A DNA stretch of 64,000 nt from Bisporella sp. PMI_857 (taxonomy: Eukaryota > Ascomycota > Leotiomycetes > Helotiales > Helotiaceae), in assembly GCA_021307315.1 (NCBI GenBank), contig JAJSPD010000016.1, forward strand, positions 620,001 to 684,000, read 5' to 3'. The notes under the pieces are model-generated. The model did no database searches, had not been told where the DNA came from, and saw only the letters and a list, made by a program, of their open reading frames with translations. Position 1 is the first letter of the stretch. Every line of letters begins with the position of its first letter. Position numbers and translations under genes: made by a program. Positions 24,365 through 36,548 of the stretch are shown piece by piece.

Positions 24365-25322
24365 CTACAGAGCCTCAATCTTAGCCAACGCGCTCTCAAA
24401 CTCCGACCAATGCTTCATAATGACGGCGCAACCGGCCTTCTCAAGCACCTCCGTCATCTCCGCCTCCTTCTCCGGCTCGTAGCTGCCAGTATACCCGATC
24501 GTCTTGATATTGGCTCTATAGGCGGCGGTTGCACCAGACTTTGAGTCTTCGACCGCAACGCACTCTTCGGCTTTCTTACCTAGCTTCTCGATCGCGTAGA
24601 GGTAGATTGCTGGATCAGGCTTCGAGGTTGGCTTTGGGAGGGAGGTCGCTGCTGAGAAGACATCTACAGATTCCCGTTCAGCAAACACAGGCAATATGGT
24701 GAAATTGGGACGGCTGACCTTCTTTCTTGAAGTACTTGTCTTGATCCACTTTTTCGATGCTGGCTTGCACTCTACGTAATGCACTCGAGCTCACAACACT
24801 GAGATAATACTTGCCCTCCTTATGCAGTTTCTCTAGCACGGGCTCCACACCAATGCATGGCTTGAGCGCCTCCTTCAACTTCTTGATCACTTGGTCCTCC
24901 TCCTTGCTGACATACTTCTCTAGCTCGTCTTGCTCCATCTCATATTTGTACTTGGCCTTTAGGCTCACCATCATGCCACGAAAGTTTTGACCAACAAATT
25001 CGTTGAGGAGTTGTGGCCCGGTGTCTGCGTAACGTATGAGGCTTTGTATTACCTGGGGAAAGGAGATGATGGAAGGTGCTTACAGCGATCGGGAATGTTT
25101 CGAGACTCGAGGATCTCGTTGGCGAGCTCGGCGCATGCTTCGAATGCGAGCTCTTCGGACAGGACGAGCGTGTTATCGCAGTCGAATAAAATGGTTGTAA
25201 TCTATGCCTGTCAGCTGTGTCTGTGTCTCGATCACCGACCCTGCAGCGGGGTTGGCCTTGGGCAGCCGTGATACTTCCCTCTCTGGCAGAAATTGAAAAG
25301 AGAGATATTGTACCTTAGGCAT
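24365..25322 (-). CDS. HAD-superfamily hydrolase (phosphatase-like)
   Basis: Four exons (25314-25322, 25084-25201, 24719-25024, 24365-24663) encode 243 aa; 9 + 118 + 306 + 299 nt make 244 codons. The first exon holds only MPK. The second supplies motif I, LFDCDNTLVLSEE, with the nucleophile D10 and general acid D12. Motif II lies in YLSVVSSSALRRVQ, the motif III lysine in SKPDPAIYLYAIEKL, and motif IV is VAVEDSKSGATAA. The cap region (about 20-80) is helical and charged, as in beta-phosphoglucomutase/2-deoxyglucose-6-phosphatase-like members. Small phosphorylated metabolites are the likely substrates, in the cytosol. The donor of the third intron is GTCAGC, slightly unusual, but the resulting KYFKKEDVFSAAT junction is natural. 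Confidence 0.88.
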
Positions 25323-28300
25323 GATTGTAGTTGCTGATTTCTACTATGCAAAAATTGTAATTGGTGTTCAAACGATCTATAAGAACCGGATATCTGTGGG
25401 TCTAGTCGATGACGGGGCTGATGGTGGGGAAGGTTTGTGTAATACTTTCACAATGCTGGTAATATTTTAATGAAGCAGAATAATAGTGCAAAGACACGCA
25501 GGCAATCCAACTCAAACGCAAGTCGTCTTGTTTGCAATTCAATTGTGAAAAAGAAGTTGGGAGTGGGAAAAGTGTTGATATACCAAGGTTACTGTTGGAC
25601 AAGAAGCTGGGAAGTTGGGCGGGGTCGTCGAAGCCAGGGCGCCTTTGGTGAGTGGAGTTGCTAAGGGAGAGCTACCCTCGTTCCCGTGGAGCTAAACTTC
25701 TTGTGGACAGGATAACTAGGAGACCAGAACGCACGAGGCATTTTCGGGGTTGCTTGTATCTGCCTGTATACCTCGTGCTTTAATCTATACCTCGGAAAGA
25801 AAGAGAATTTTCGGTCCCCAATCAACATCATATTTACAGACATGTGCTGCAATAGTGTTGGAGATTCAAGGCGGATGGCATACTCTATCAACCCGATCCT
25901 GGCGCGGGGCAACGGCGATATTCGGAGAGAACACTGTGAGGCAGTTAATATTCCCTATGTATACGAATAAATATTTCATGTAATCTTTATTTGCGTTCGA
26001 AATAAATTATCGTCTCTATTAAAGGAGCAGTGACTTCCTTATCATACGTTTCTGTCTTGTCAGGAAAGTATATAATATAGTCACCGACCGAAGCTTTTTT
26101 CTGATCATATTTTCACCCAGATGCTTCTAATTGCTGATGCATGCACCTAGCCACACGTGATAGATGATGTCCTTCAGCGCGGACCAGGACTGGCGTCTCC
26201 CGACCAATATCTTGTATATATCAGTTGCAAATGTATTTGAATTGTGACCCTATTCGAATTCTGGAAGAAGTATTTGCCCAAAAGACTGGCCGCTCGTTTT
26301 ATCATCACACCCTTACATGGAAGTGGCCGACCAGCTTTCTCCCTTATACTCCCATGTATCTTGAGCTGTTCATAAAATCTTTCAGAATATACCAAGTCGT
26401 TATCAGAGACGCCGCTCAGAGTGAGAGACTATGTTATTCGGATAATGCTATGCATTTTGTGTCAAGACACGCACTAATGACCAGACAATATAAATCGATC
26501 CCATATCTCACCATGACCTCTTCAAGAGTTGAGTCAGGCATTCGAATATGCTCTTTCAACACTATCTCATTATCGCTTCGTTCATAGCACATTTAGCTTC
26601 GGCAGGAACATGCGGCAATACCTTGCATGCCTCTGTATTTTAGCTTGTCCAGGACACTCTTGAAATCCAAATACTTGTAAAATTGCTATTGTCAACGCTC
26701 GGCGATACAGGCATGTTAGTCGAGGATGCTTCATCTACAATTAGCATGTCGATTTATCACCCTTCTTTGGAGCTTTTCAACTTGGCCAAATGATATAAGA
26801 GTACACTGCTGGGGATTCGCGTTGGGCCCAGTTGAGAATAAGGGTATTGCTCATGACGGATCTGCCTTATCTCGAAGGAGCTTTCAATATGAGACGGCGT
26901 AGAAAGCCTGCCTAGAGTTTATGGCGTTTGTTGCCTACGTACGCTCAGCCTCCACTTTTACCATAAAACACATGCGCAAGCCCATCGATATTGTTCAATA
27001 TGTACAGTTATAGATCTCTAGCCTTCCAAAATCGAAGCCCCATAACGTCGCAATGTTGGGATAGTATGAAGAGTCCCGATATATCGAGGACTGGCCTTTA
27101 CCGAATAATCGTATTTCTGGCAATTGGTCCTGTATGATTATTCCTCGCCTATCCTCAGTTCGCACTGTGATTTCTTGCGCCCGAACGATTGTCGGGAATG
27201 ATTCGAGAGTGTAATTCACGGAATTCATCTAGAATGAGTGTAGTATGGCTAGCGGTTGCTCTGAATATACACCTCTAGCCGTCGCATGCCTCTAGTCCGG
27301 GCACTTGTGATTTCAACATCGATGATGGTAGCTTGCAGTGAAGAGCTCCATGATTATCGTTTTCCATGAGCACAGATTCCTTTGTGAAGACCTTCTATGA
27401 GATATCTCATGCCGTACTTGTTTCTCCTTGCCGTCAATAGTTGTGCTCAGAATGTAGTGGTGGTGTTTAGTATCACCTAGTTATTCTCCATCTTCGACAG
27501 TCAGCCTTTTCAATCCATAGTGTTATTTGCAGGTATCTCCTCGTTGGACGGATGCTTTTGGTCAAGCGACGCATTCCAAGTCACCGACATTGTTGAAGTG
27601 GCGTGATATCGGCGGCACATACATCTGAACGTCAGAGAATATTCAAATTCCCGCATGCACGAGGACAATCAATTGTGACGGAGAGCCTCAATGCCGAGAC
27701 ATGATCTTCTTCTAACCCATGACATGCGCAAGAGCCTCAGTGCAGAGAGGCACGGTAGAGTCTGAAGTCACGCCCAGACTATTTCGTTTGATGAATGGAA
27801 ATCTTCGGATGGTGAGACATGCTGGAAGCAACGTGGAAGGAGGATCCTCAGATTCAGAAGCTTGGTAGCGATGTTTTAACATGATCGATGGGAACTAGGA
27901 CTTGAGAAAGCTTGATTTTGAGGTGCTTTAATTGTTTTTCCATAGAGGAGGTCAAAGTTAGCTATAGCCAGTTGACGTGAACTTCACGAACAGGATAATG
28001 AAATCCAACAATTGACGAAGTGGAAGAATTGGATGGAGCGTATTAGATCACGTAGATTTCCCCGCTGACGAGTGTCTGGAGACGATATAGAAGTCCTCAC
28101 TAACTCTATAATGATCAGAGAACTTATTGGTGAGAGGCATTATTTTTTTTACTAATTTGAGACGATGAAAGTTCATCACTCGTTTTCAGGGCATGCAAAC
28201 AGTTTCCAAGCAACGCTAATTCTCGGACAAGACTAAAATGTTAGTCTGAACTTTCCCAACAAATAAGCTTGACCGTTGCCGAGCTGTCAGTGTCGCTTGG

Positions 28301-29820
28301 CTCGATTAATAATAGTAAGCCGTGCTTTGATGCCATGCTCTTAAGCCTTCCCGCAATGTGATGAACAGAAACTTTTCAGAATTTGAAATACATCAAAAGG
28401 CAAAACTTGTTTTGGTTCTAAGCGCCAAGATTTGAAGTTGAAACTGTTTGGCCTTCTTCCCCACTGGCTCCATGGCGAATGACCAGGTTGGCCGGGACTT
28501 GGCGTTCCGCTTGGCTGAGGTACCGACTGCTTCAGAACAGGCACTACCGTGGAAGCTGGAACACCGTCAAGGTCGTGTGTTGTCTTGACTGTCTCAAAAA
28601 GAATTTCAAATAATCAAATACCTGGCCGAATATCCGGATTGATGAGTTGAACACTGTGTTCCTTTGAATCCGTACTTCGCTGTAGGCATTTTGAAGCAGT
28701 ATTGAGATGGTTGTTGCAGGGAAGACTCTGATTACTATCAAACTGAGGTAGGGAGGCTCACCATGCGGGAAGGGGTAGTAAAATCAGCTTGAGCCTCAAT
28801 CACGAACTACGGAGCGTGCATCGGCACAGTAAAAAAGATTCCTGGGGATTAATACTCTAGTGATATATAGTTCCCGTAGCAATCACCAATTCGATACGGA
28901 TGCTCCGTAGTTAGGGGCGGCCACTAGATTCCAGAAGGGGTTTAGGTTCCTCTCGCTAAATGAGAGTGGGCTCTAACCTTATTCAAACGCCGCCCAAAAC
29001 TCCCCAGTTCATGACATTTTCTTTTTAAAGTTTTAACCTCTTTCGCATATTGCTGATCAGAAGGCAAAGATCGCCCTAATTTGTACTCATCTTTCTTCTA
29101 AAGTCTCCCACTGGATCTCTCTCACGACTCGCCAGCATGAGTTTCTTTCCTTCGGGTTCAGACAGTCTAAAATTCAGAAACAAAAGATCAGCGCCATGCC
29201 TTGTACAGCTCGCCCAGACCCAGAAGGGGATGTTGAGACGCGCTAAGACCCTCATCCGAGCTTAACTTCACCAACTGAAACCCGCTTCAGGACCTGAGCC
29301 GCCCCATCTCAATGTCCAATTATGCATGGCAGGGAATACATCCGATGAATAGGATGACATGAGAAACGCCTAGCTATGCGACGAAACCTCAGTGCCCAGC
29401 CTTTGTGACCCCAAGCGGCCAAGGCATAGAAGATTGTCAAGGGTGGCACCGGCATGTCGCGGCAATTGACCAATCTGCAGCGAGCTTTCTTCGTAATGAA
29501 TAGTCCGAACCAGTGTTTAACTACTTTCTATAGGCCTGTCACTACCCTAGCAGTCTTACCCCAAGTTGCCGGTTTGATCTCTGCTTCGAACCAAGCGGGT
29601 TGCTATCGCAGGAATCTTGGCTCTTGGCAAGTCCAAGACTTTCCTCTTAATCTCCCCGTCTGTACTTTCTTTCCAACTTCTAATCCTCAAGTTTGCAACC
29701 GTCATTCCTTTCTCGAGGCCGGTCGTTCATTTCACTTTTCTTCTTCGAATGCGCTGAATTGCATTTCTCTTTTTGTAACTAATAACGGCTGGGCCTTTTA
29801 CTTTCTTCAACTCACTCATC
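25323..29820. other. 4.5-kb gene-poor spacer
   Basis: No intact gene was found. It contains a probable leucine-rich repeat relic on the minus strand (27000-27900, listed separately). ORFs near 26200-26590 and 28340-28740 are short, without motifs, and are not called. Confidence 0.45.
27000..27900 (-). pseudogene. Possible leucine-rich-repeat/F-box gene relic
   Basis: Reading the minus strand gives disconnected pieces with leucine-rich character, such as LLNLRILLPRC near 27870 and LQTLPCLSALRLLRM near 27760. A further open piece (27228-26995) contains LPEIRLFGKG and GFDFGRLEIY. Stops and frame changes lie between them and there is no start codon or F-box. The pattern fits an old, decayed LRR-type gene, but the evidence is composition and spacing of leucines only. 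Confidence 0.3.
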
Positions 29821-31559
29821 ATGTTACTTCGCGCCTCGGTCGTGCTTTTGGCTTTGGCCTCCACAACAGAAGCTCTCTCTGTGAGGAGCATAGAGAACAC
29901 GAGTTTATTCCGCAGGGCGGCTCTTCCTCAAAACAGAAATGGTCAAGGAAGGGGGGGTCAAGGTCAAGGTGGAAACCAGAATCAAGGTGGCAATGCGAAT
30001 GCAGGAAATGCGAATGCAGGAAATGCGAATGCAGGAAATGCCAATGCAGGAAATGCCAATGCTGGTAACGCCAACAACGGAGGAAATGCAAATGCGGGCA
30101 ATGGAGGCAACGCCAACAATGGGGGGAATGCCAACAATGGAGGAAACAATAACGCTGCAGCAACATGTCTTGAGGCCAACGCAATCCAGACTGGAAGTGC
30201 AAGCGACGGTCAAGACCCTCCTGTAGATGGGCAATCCCCATCAGCAACGTATGAGTCGCAAATAAGCCCTTGGTAGAAGCTGATATACTGACGCGGGAAT
30301 AGTGATGATAACAACTTTATCAATTTCTGTTCCGGCGAAACTCTGACCAACGGCCTCCAGGTCCAAGGTGGTTCATGCAATGGAATCGGTAAGATTTCTT
30401 GGTTTAACCAGTCTTTCTCAAGCTGACATCTCATGTAGTCATGGGCAAAATTCCCTCCACAAACAACATGATATCAGCTGTCATTGTTGATCCACTACCT
30501 GGAGAGGACAAGGAGGCAAACACAGACTTCACCATTTCCGTTCAAGTCCAAGGTCTCGATGCTGGATCCTTTACAAACGCTCAAGAGACATACTATTCTG
30601 CTCCGCAAGACCTAAATGGCCAGGGCCAGATTATTGGGCATACTCACGTCAGTGTTCAGGACTTGGGCAACAGCTTGCAACCAAACAACCCACCAGACCC
30701 TAAGACTTTCGTTTTCTTCAAAGGTATCAACGATGCCGGAAATGGCAATGGCCTTCTTTCAGCCACAGTTACAGGCGGTCTTCCAGCAGGAAACTACCGT
30801 GTTTGCAGCATGACCTCCGCATCCAACCATCAACCTGTTATTATGCCTGTAGCTCAACGTGGACCTCAGGATGATTGCCAGAAGTTCACTGTCGGTGCTG
30901 GTGGCGGAAACAACAACAACAATGGCGGGAACAATAACGCAAACCAGGGCAACAATAACAACGCCAACCAGGGCAACAACAACAATGCCAACCAGGGCAA
31001 CAACAACGCAAACGCCAACCAAGGGAACGCAAATGCAAACGCCAACCAAGGGAACAACGCAAATGCTAACGCCAACCAAGGGAACAACGCAAATGCTAAC
31101 GCCAACCAAGGGAACAACGCAAATGCTAACGCCAACCAAGGGAACAATGCAAATGCTAACGCCAACGCAAATGCAGACGCTGCCAACGCAGATAATGCAG
31201 GCGCCAATGCGAATGCAGATAACGCAAATGCAGGCGCGAACGCAGATAATGCAAATGCGAACGCTGGCAACGCAACTGCAGACGCAAACGCAGATGCGAA
31301 TGCCAACGCTGATAACGCAAATGCGGATGCGAACGCTGGCAATGCCAACGCAGGTAATGCCAACGCAGGTAATGCCAACGCCGGTAATGCAAACGCAGGA
31401 AATGCGAACGCAGGAAATGCCAATGCCGGTAATGCAAATGCAGGAAACGCGAACGCAGGAAATGCGAACGCCGGTAACGCAGGCGCAGGCCAGGGAGGTG
31501 GACGAGGGCAAGGAGGATTCGGCGGTCGTGGTAGAGGTAGAGGGCGCGCGAGGAACTAA
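29821..31559 (+). CDS. Secreted protein with Asn/Ala/Gly repeats and RG-rich tail
   Basis: Three exons (29821-30248, 30303-30388, 30439-31559) give 544 aa; introns are 54 and 50 nt and exon lengths sum to 545 codons. A clear signal peptide (MLLRASVVLLALASTTEALS) is followed by a dibasic site R31-R32 that could be cut by a Kex2-type protease. Residues about 55-115 are Asn/Ala/Gly repeats. Next comes a conserved globular domain (CLEANAIQTGSASDGQ, NFINFCSGETLTNG, ISVQVQGLDAGSF, IGHTHVSVQDLG, GLPAGNYRVCSMTSASNHQP, AQRGPQDDCQKFTVG). A second, much longer repeat tract follows, ending in GRGQGGFGGRGRGRGRARN. As I recall, fungal homologues of the globular domain are often mislabelled 'ribosomal protein s17'; nothing here is ribosomal. 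It is probably wall-associated or extracellular. The biochemical function is unknown. Confidence 0.88.
29986..30157 (+). repeat. In-gene GNANA-coding minisatellite, copy block 1
   Basis: Tandem 15-bp units of the type GGAAATGCGAATGCA encode Gly-Asn-Ala-Asn-Ala, drifting into GGN/NNGGN variants towards the 3' end. The block stays in frame with the secreted protein, so length changes are tolerated in multiples of 15 bp. Confidence 0.85.
30904..31487 (+). repeat. In-gene Asn/Ala repeat tract, block 2
   Basis: Begins with imperfect repeats of a 24-30-bp unit (AACGCCAACCAAGGGAACAA type, encoding NANQGNN), passes through ANADNA variants, and ends in about ten 15-bp GNANA units like those of block 1. 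It produces long meaningless open frames on other strands. Confidence 0.85.
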
Positions 31560-34366
31560 GGCCCTGGCTGGTCTGGAGGTCCAGCGTCTTATTGATGAAA
31601 TGAGTCAAACTAGAATTGAACAATACCTTGGGGGCAACAAGGGGGTTTGGGGGGAACTTTTTATGGCTGGTGTTAGATTTCACGATGTATAAGTCACTTC
31701 CTGCTTGGGAAATAATTTTTTTACGAAGTGTTGTCTACCCTATGTTTTTGTGATTCTCTAGCTTCCGCTTCCCTCCATATTTGAGACTTGAGTTGAGATG
31801 AATCGTCCGTCCTAAGCTGTGATTTATAATGCACCTTGCTAGGAAGTTCCTACTCGATCTCATTCCATCACATCCAAAATACGTACGGTCCATCACATCC
31901 AGAAATAAGACGGCTCCTATACCCTCCCAATCCTCATCCCATCCTCATTCCAAATCTCGCCGATCACCTCGCTTACCCAAGCATGCACCGGCGAAACTTT
32001 GGCACATTTCCCACGCCTCAATTTCGCGCTCCGGCAGTTTGTTGTTTGGGGACTGGGTAATCAACATCATTATCGTACGATCCGATTCAAGCTTAAACAG
32101 GGCATGAATGATCCGCCTTCAACTTGGGGCTGGGCGGGTCCTCCGAGACTTTGTTTTGTGTTTCGGAGCTTTGGACCGATCAGGGGCTGTTTCGGTTGCG
32201 ACTTGCAGGCGTTTGCTTGGCGAGCGGTGCATGGATCACGTGTTTGTTGAGGACAGGATGGAAGGGAGAGGACAGAGAGTGACCCCTTTTTTAAAAAATA
32301 GGTGTGCAAGACGGGTTCAACTGATCTTTCTGACACTTTCGGCACGTTCGGAGGCTTCCTTTCAGTTCGTGCAAGTGTTGCGGAAATCACGTGATATACA
32401 TACTCATTGCCTCAACGGCAGACTTGATCATGAGTTTGTTCTCCACTTGTTCCGAACTCAAAGAAAGCAATTTGCAGAATGCCAGATAAGTATTCCCTCA
32501 CGGTGGAATTTGTGACACCATTCTACCAGAATACTAGTCTTCGGTAGTGCAGCAGCTCAATGTATGTTGTCTTTCATCCAATCATGCTGCCTCCTCTTTC
32601 AAATCACCCTCTAAAAGTACCCCTTCTAAAGCATATTCCCAGGTCTGCGAAATCGAAATGCTTGTTAATGTGTTCCTTCAAAGTTTCTTTCGAACCTCAA
32701 GCTTTACAGCCTCCTCCAATTCGCCATTGAAACACTTGGAAAAGATATGCTCGGTGATCTTCGTGATCATGTTCGACACAGAACTGCACTCCTCGTTTTT
32801 TTTGGGCTTGCTCTCTTATGGCAAAGCTACCGATAGTATGGACAGGCACCATATCAGGCTAAATCAATGAGCGCAAATAGAAGTGCGGTGGACGGGTGTT
32901 GGATAGCTCCCGGGAATGAAGCGTTTGTCTACTGGCATCCAATAAGTCGAAGCTGGTTTCGTCCTGCGCGCCTGACACAGAGCTATTAAGTCGATACAAT
33001 AGGCCGCTCTTGCCAGATCCCGCACGCCAGATCGTATAGATATCTTGCAAATAAGTCCAGACCAGGCGGAAGTGACAGTCTTGCCTTGGGTCACAGAGAT
33101 GTTGGAGAGCTCGAGGTGAGTTTTAACTAGTAAGTTCATGAGTCTAAGGGTTTGAGTGAAGTCTTTCTCAACTTCTCCTGTGATACAATTAGTGTCCTTC
33201 CGTGCCAGAAGATCGAACTGAGCTTATCCCTAAATTTCTCCTCTAAGACTACTTGGCTGATGTCGGTACCACTAATCCTGGCTTACGATGGTCAAGGTGT
33301 GGTTGAAAGGACAACTATAGATTACTAAGTCTACTTTTATTGCGGAAGACTGAAGTTGATGGCTTCCAATGATGTAAGAGAATTATGAGTTGGTCGTTAG
33401 AGTTTATGAAGACATTCTATGTGAGAATATACTTGGTCCACGGTATCGGGTTCGGGTTGCTGTATTTCATTCGGTATCTGTTGTGGAGCCGAACAAGTCT
33501 CTTGGTCGTGCTACTCCCGTAGGGTACGATACGCGCTGTATAACGTCTTGCAAGTGAGTCCAAGACATGTGGCTGATACTGAAGCGCTTTATGCTTAAAG
33601 AATATCAACGAGACCGAGATGGATCTCAGGAGGTAGTCTCACCAGAACGGGGATACCGCGAGTGCATTAAAAGAGTTTTCTGTCCATGTTTTAGCTTTTG
33701 CAAAGAATAAGCAGGCAAGAACTCACTGGAGGCATATTTGTGGCTGCCATGGCAGTTTCACGTTCATCTGGCAACTTCAGGTTCACGTGCTGGATCTCGC
33801 TTGGCTAAGCTAGACAAGAGGTTTCCGTATTAAGTTTATAAACTCTAGATTACGAATTTGACTTGGAATGTCAGATCTTAGACTTAAGAGACACGCCAAG
33901 ATGTGTTAAGAGATTAGTTGTCGGGTAGGTGAATAGAGTGCGAAATTTAAGTAGCAGACAGAACAGATTTTAATACACACTTATTCAACGCGGGGTAGGA
34001 AGATATATTTAATGTGCAAGGTAAATGATTTACGACAGTAAGCCTCACATGACTGGTCTTTTATCCGAAATAGCCAATACTAACAGCAAGGTACTGTTTG
34101 TGCTAGTTGTATATCCTTGCTGGCTGAAAAAAATGCTGTCTTTCATAGTCATGCCATCCTGAAAATTGAGCAGGAGCCGAGAGAAAAATGTCTATTCGAC
34201 GGAGTACTTGAACGAAAAGGTATCATTCAGTTTGCCAAAATCACTCTCGTCGGAAAGAAGGTCTGCTCTAACTTCTACTGGCAGCGAGCCGTGTTTCATG
34301 AAGAAGTTGCCCTGGCTAAGCGGTAACTTCGCTCGAAGAGTATGATTTGGGTACCACTGTGCCTAT
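31560..34366. other. 2.8-kb gene-poor spacer
   Basis: No intact gene was found. A decayed, leucine-rich-type fragment lies at 32864-33139 (listed separately). Small ORFs around 31830-32870 have no recognisable motif. Confidence 0.45.
32864..33139 (-). pseudogene. Possible F-box/LRR gene fragment
   Basis: The minus strand reads LVKTHLELSNISVTQGKTV followed, in a shifted frame, by LLYRLNSSVSGAQDETSF. This has the look of the C-terminal repeats of fungal F-box/LRR proteins. Upstream sequence to about 33420 shows stops in all frames. A relic is likelier than a gene; the evidence is weak. Confidence 0.25.
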
Positions 34367-35295
34367 TCACAAGTCAGTATTCCTTGCATCTTGTTGCTTC
34401 CAGAATGGAAGCGCGCATTCTCTCACCTGATACCCGAGAGCAAGCATGATGCGATAGTGGTCGCTTTCATTAGGCATTCCCGCATGCCATGTTCTCAGAT
34501 CTCTGAGACATATATCTCCCTTTTCACAAATAGGCTGGACAGGCGGTCTGATTTGTCTTCGCGCCTCCAAGACCTCTGGTTTGATATCTGCACTTGGGTC
34601 TCCTAGAACAAGAGTCGCATTCGCAAGTTCACTTTTCTCGTCCACGGGGATCTGGTCAGCGCCGGTAGTATGGGCATGAGAGCCAAGCCAGAACTCAGTG
34701 GAGCCTGTCGTCTTGTTGAACGGACACAAAGGAATATTTGCTATAACATAGAAGGGGCAGTTGGGATGGTTGAAAATTACATCTTTGTGTACCGGCTGGC
34801 GAAGTCCTTCAGTTCTGGGAAGCGCGTTATTGCCAGTCACAAAATTCCAGATGGGATTTGCGCCAAGATATCTGAGGAAGCTTGTCAGCTATATTCAAAA
34901 CTTATCGGATAGATCTGCTGACATATTCATCAGTTGTATCACAAACGGGTTGAAGAATACATCGTTATGTAGATATTGTGGATCCGTTAGTGGCGGTGCT
35001 TGAAGAATATTGGCTTTGAACGATTGCATTAGCCTTGGAATATCAAGAGTATAAGGGACATACATTTCACTCGATGATTGAACGGTTTCTTGTTATTTTG
35101 GATGATATCGTCGGCCTCGATTGTCATATGTTTGTTAATGGCATCCACATGCTCAATATCCACAACCGATTTTAAAACCACGAACCCATCTTGATGAAGA
35201 GCTTCCAGAGCGGCTTGAATATTCTTACAATCGTAAGCACGGCGACTAAACTCTTCTGGCGAGGCTGAGATGACTCGAGGAGTATCTCCTGTCAT
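34367..35295 (-). CDS. PhyH-family Fe(II)/2-oxoglutarate dioxygenase
   Basis: Three exons (35064-35295, 34923-35013, 34367-34871) encode 275 aa. The introns are 50 nt (GTATGT...CAAAG) and 51 nt (GTCAGC...CTCAG), and 232 + 91 + 505 nt make 276 codons. The double-stranded beta-helix iron site is visible: H136 and D138 in RQPVHKD, and the distal H237 in LRTWHAG. R248 in HYRIMLALGY is placed to bind 2-oxoglutarate. Upstream are ALEALHQDGFVVLKSVVD and the SNILQAPPLTDPQYL segment common in fungal phytanoyl-CoA-dioxygenase-like proteins. Such enzymes hydroxylate small molecules and often belong to secondary metabolism, but no biosynthetic core gene lies nearby. The substrate is unknown. Confidence 0.85.
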
Positions 35296-35802
35296 GCTTA
35301 GAGCTAGTATTGTTCCTCCTTTAGATTGTGAAAGCGAATAGTAAGAAAGATCAGCAGTTTACGTGGGCTTTGATACGGTAGCGAAATCTGTATGTATTCG
35401 CTTTGCTGAATCAATAAAAATAAAAGACTTCAATAGAATATAGAGAACAAATTAACAAATTGTACGCTGCTCGTATTCATGCAGCGTCGCCCCCACTATT
35501 GATAACAACTTTTTCGACAGCAGCGGGACAGATAACAATTTTAACTGAGAATAATGGCTTGAAATAGTACAATTCTTTGAAATAGGAAAGCGGCTTGTAA
35601 TGCAGATGCTTTCTAGCCCTGTCTGTGAAATCAAACGCGTTGAAAATTGGTTTGAATAACTATGGGGACAAGGGACCGAAGAACGCAAAAGCGTAAACAG
35701 GTTGATATATAATATATTCCTGCCTGCTTCCTTCCCCATTGCTTTTCTCCTATATACAGCCTTTCGCCATTCATAGTCTCCAGGAGGGGAAGGCAAAGGC
35801 TC
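35296..35802. other. Spacer between two minus-strand genes
   Basis: AT-rich. It contains the promoter side of the dioxygenase gene and the 3' side of the PEBP-like gene. Nothing else recognised. Confidence 0.4.
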
Positions 35803-36548
35803 TTAACCGACAACCGTAAAGTAGTTTCCAACAACCGGCTGGCCGATTTTTGCATCTATCGCAAACTGCGTTATGTTGAAGTTAAGACCAGACTGTACAG
35901 CAGAAGTCTGACTTGCTGGCACTTGGAAGTTGGGTGGCTGTGCGTAGAGCAGATTGATGTATCGATGTGGGAATGGAGGGTTCTCTGCCGGTGGGGCTGG
36001 TCCCATATATGCTTTTGGTCCGGTAGCTGATGAACTGAATGCATATAGCCCATTAACGGCGGTCGTTGATGCCTTGAAGTCTCTCAAGAGTGTGTGAAGA
36101 TAAACCACGCGGGTCCCTGCCGCACCGCCGAATGTTGCTCCATTTCTGTTCGACAATTAGTTTTTAAATTTTACTCAGATCAAAGCAATGCTTACACGTC
36201 GGGATCTACCAAGTACATGAGTTAGCATTTAGATGCTGCGGAGTTCCAGGGGTGATGCTTACCAAGCAAAAAGTATAGATATGTTCCATTAAGTGCTGGG
36301 TCCGATGTTGCGAGCGTAGGCTTACTCTGTGTTTCTTTAAATTGTTAGAATAACCCTAATGTCGCAAAGGTAAGTCGAGCAATAAATATTGACCAACCAG
36401 CCTTAGTGAGCCGTTCTCCAGGTGGATCAACCGTGTTAGATCCAAACTTAATGTCTAAGTGTGAGGTGACATTTGGTGAATATCCAGGCGGTGTTTGCGC
36501 CACAGCCACGCCCGCCAGAAGAAGAGGAAGAAGTGTGAAACCTAGCAT
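35803..36548 (-). CDS. Secreted PEBP-like protein
   Basis: This model has four exons (36394-36548, 36263-36324, 36196-36205, 35803-36145) and encodes 189 aa; 155 + 62 + 10 + 343 nt make 190 codons. The start is the ATG at 36548, which gives a signal peptide MLGFTLLPLLLAGVAVA. The frame upstream of it opens only with TTG. The phosphatidylethanolamine-binding fold is indicated by TYLYFLLDPDV and by the core GPAPPAENPPFPHRYINLLY; HLDIKFGSNTVDPPGERLTKA fits the first strands. The third exon has only 10 nt, flanked by GTAAGC donors and TAG/CAG acceptors. The exon 1/2 junction is less sure because its donor is GTCAAT. Secreted fungal PEBPs are common but their role is not known. Confidence 0.75.

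Noticed and set aside
30759..31692. Long open frames on the minus strand and in other plus frames over the Asn/Ala repeats (up to 277 codons)
   Set aside because: Repeats of 15-bp units without stops give open frames in several phases. Only the plus frame with signal peptide, conserved domain and consistent introns is a real gene.
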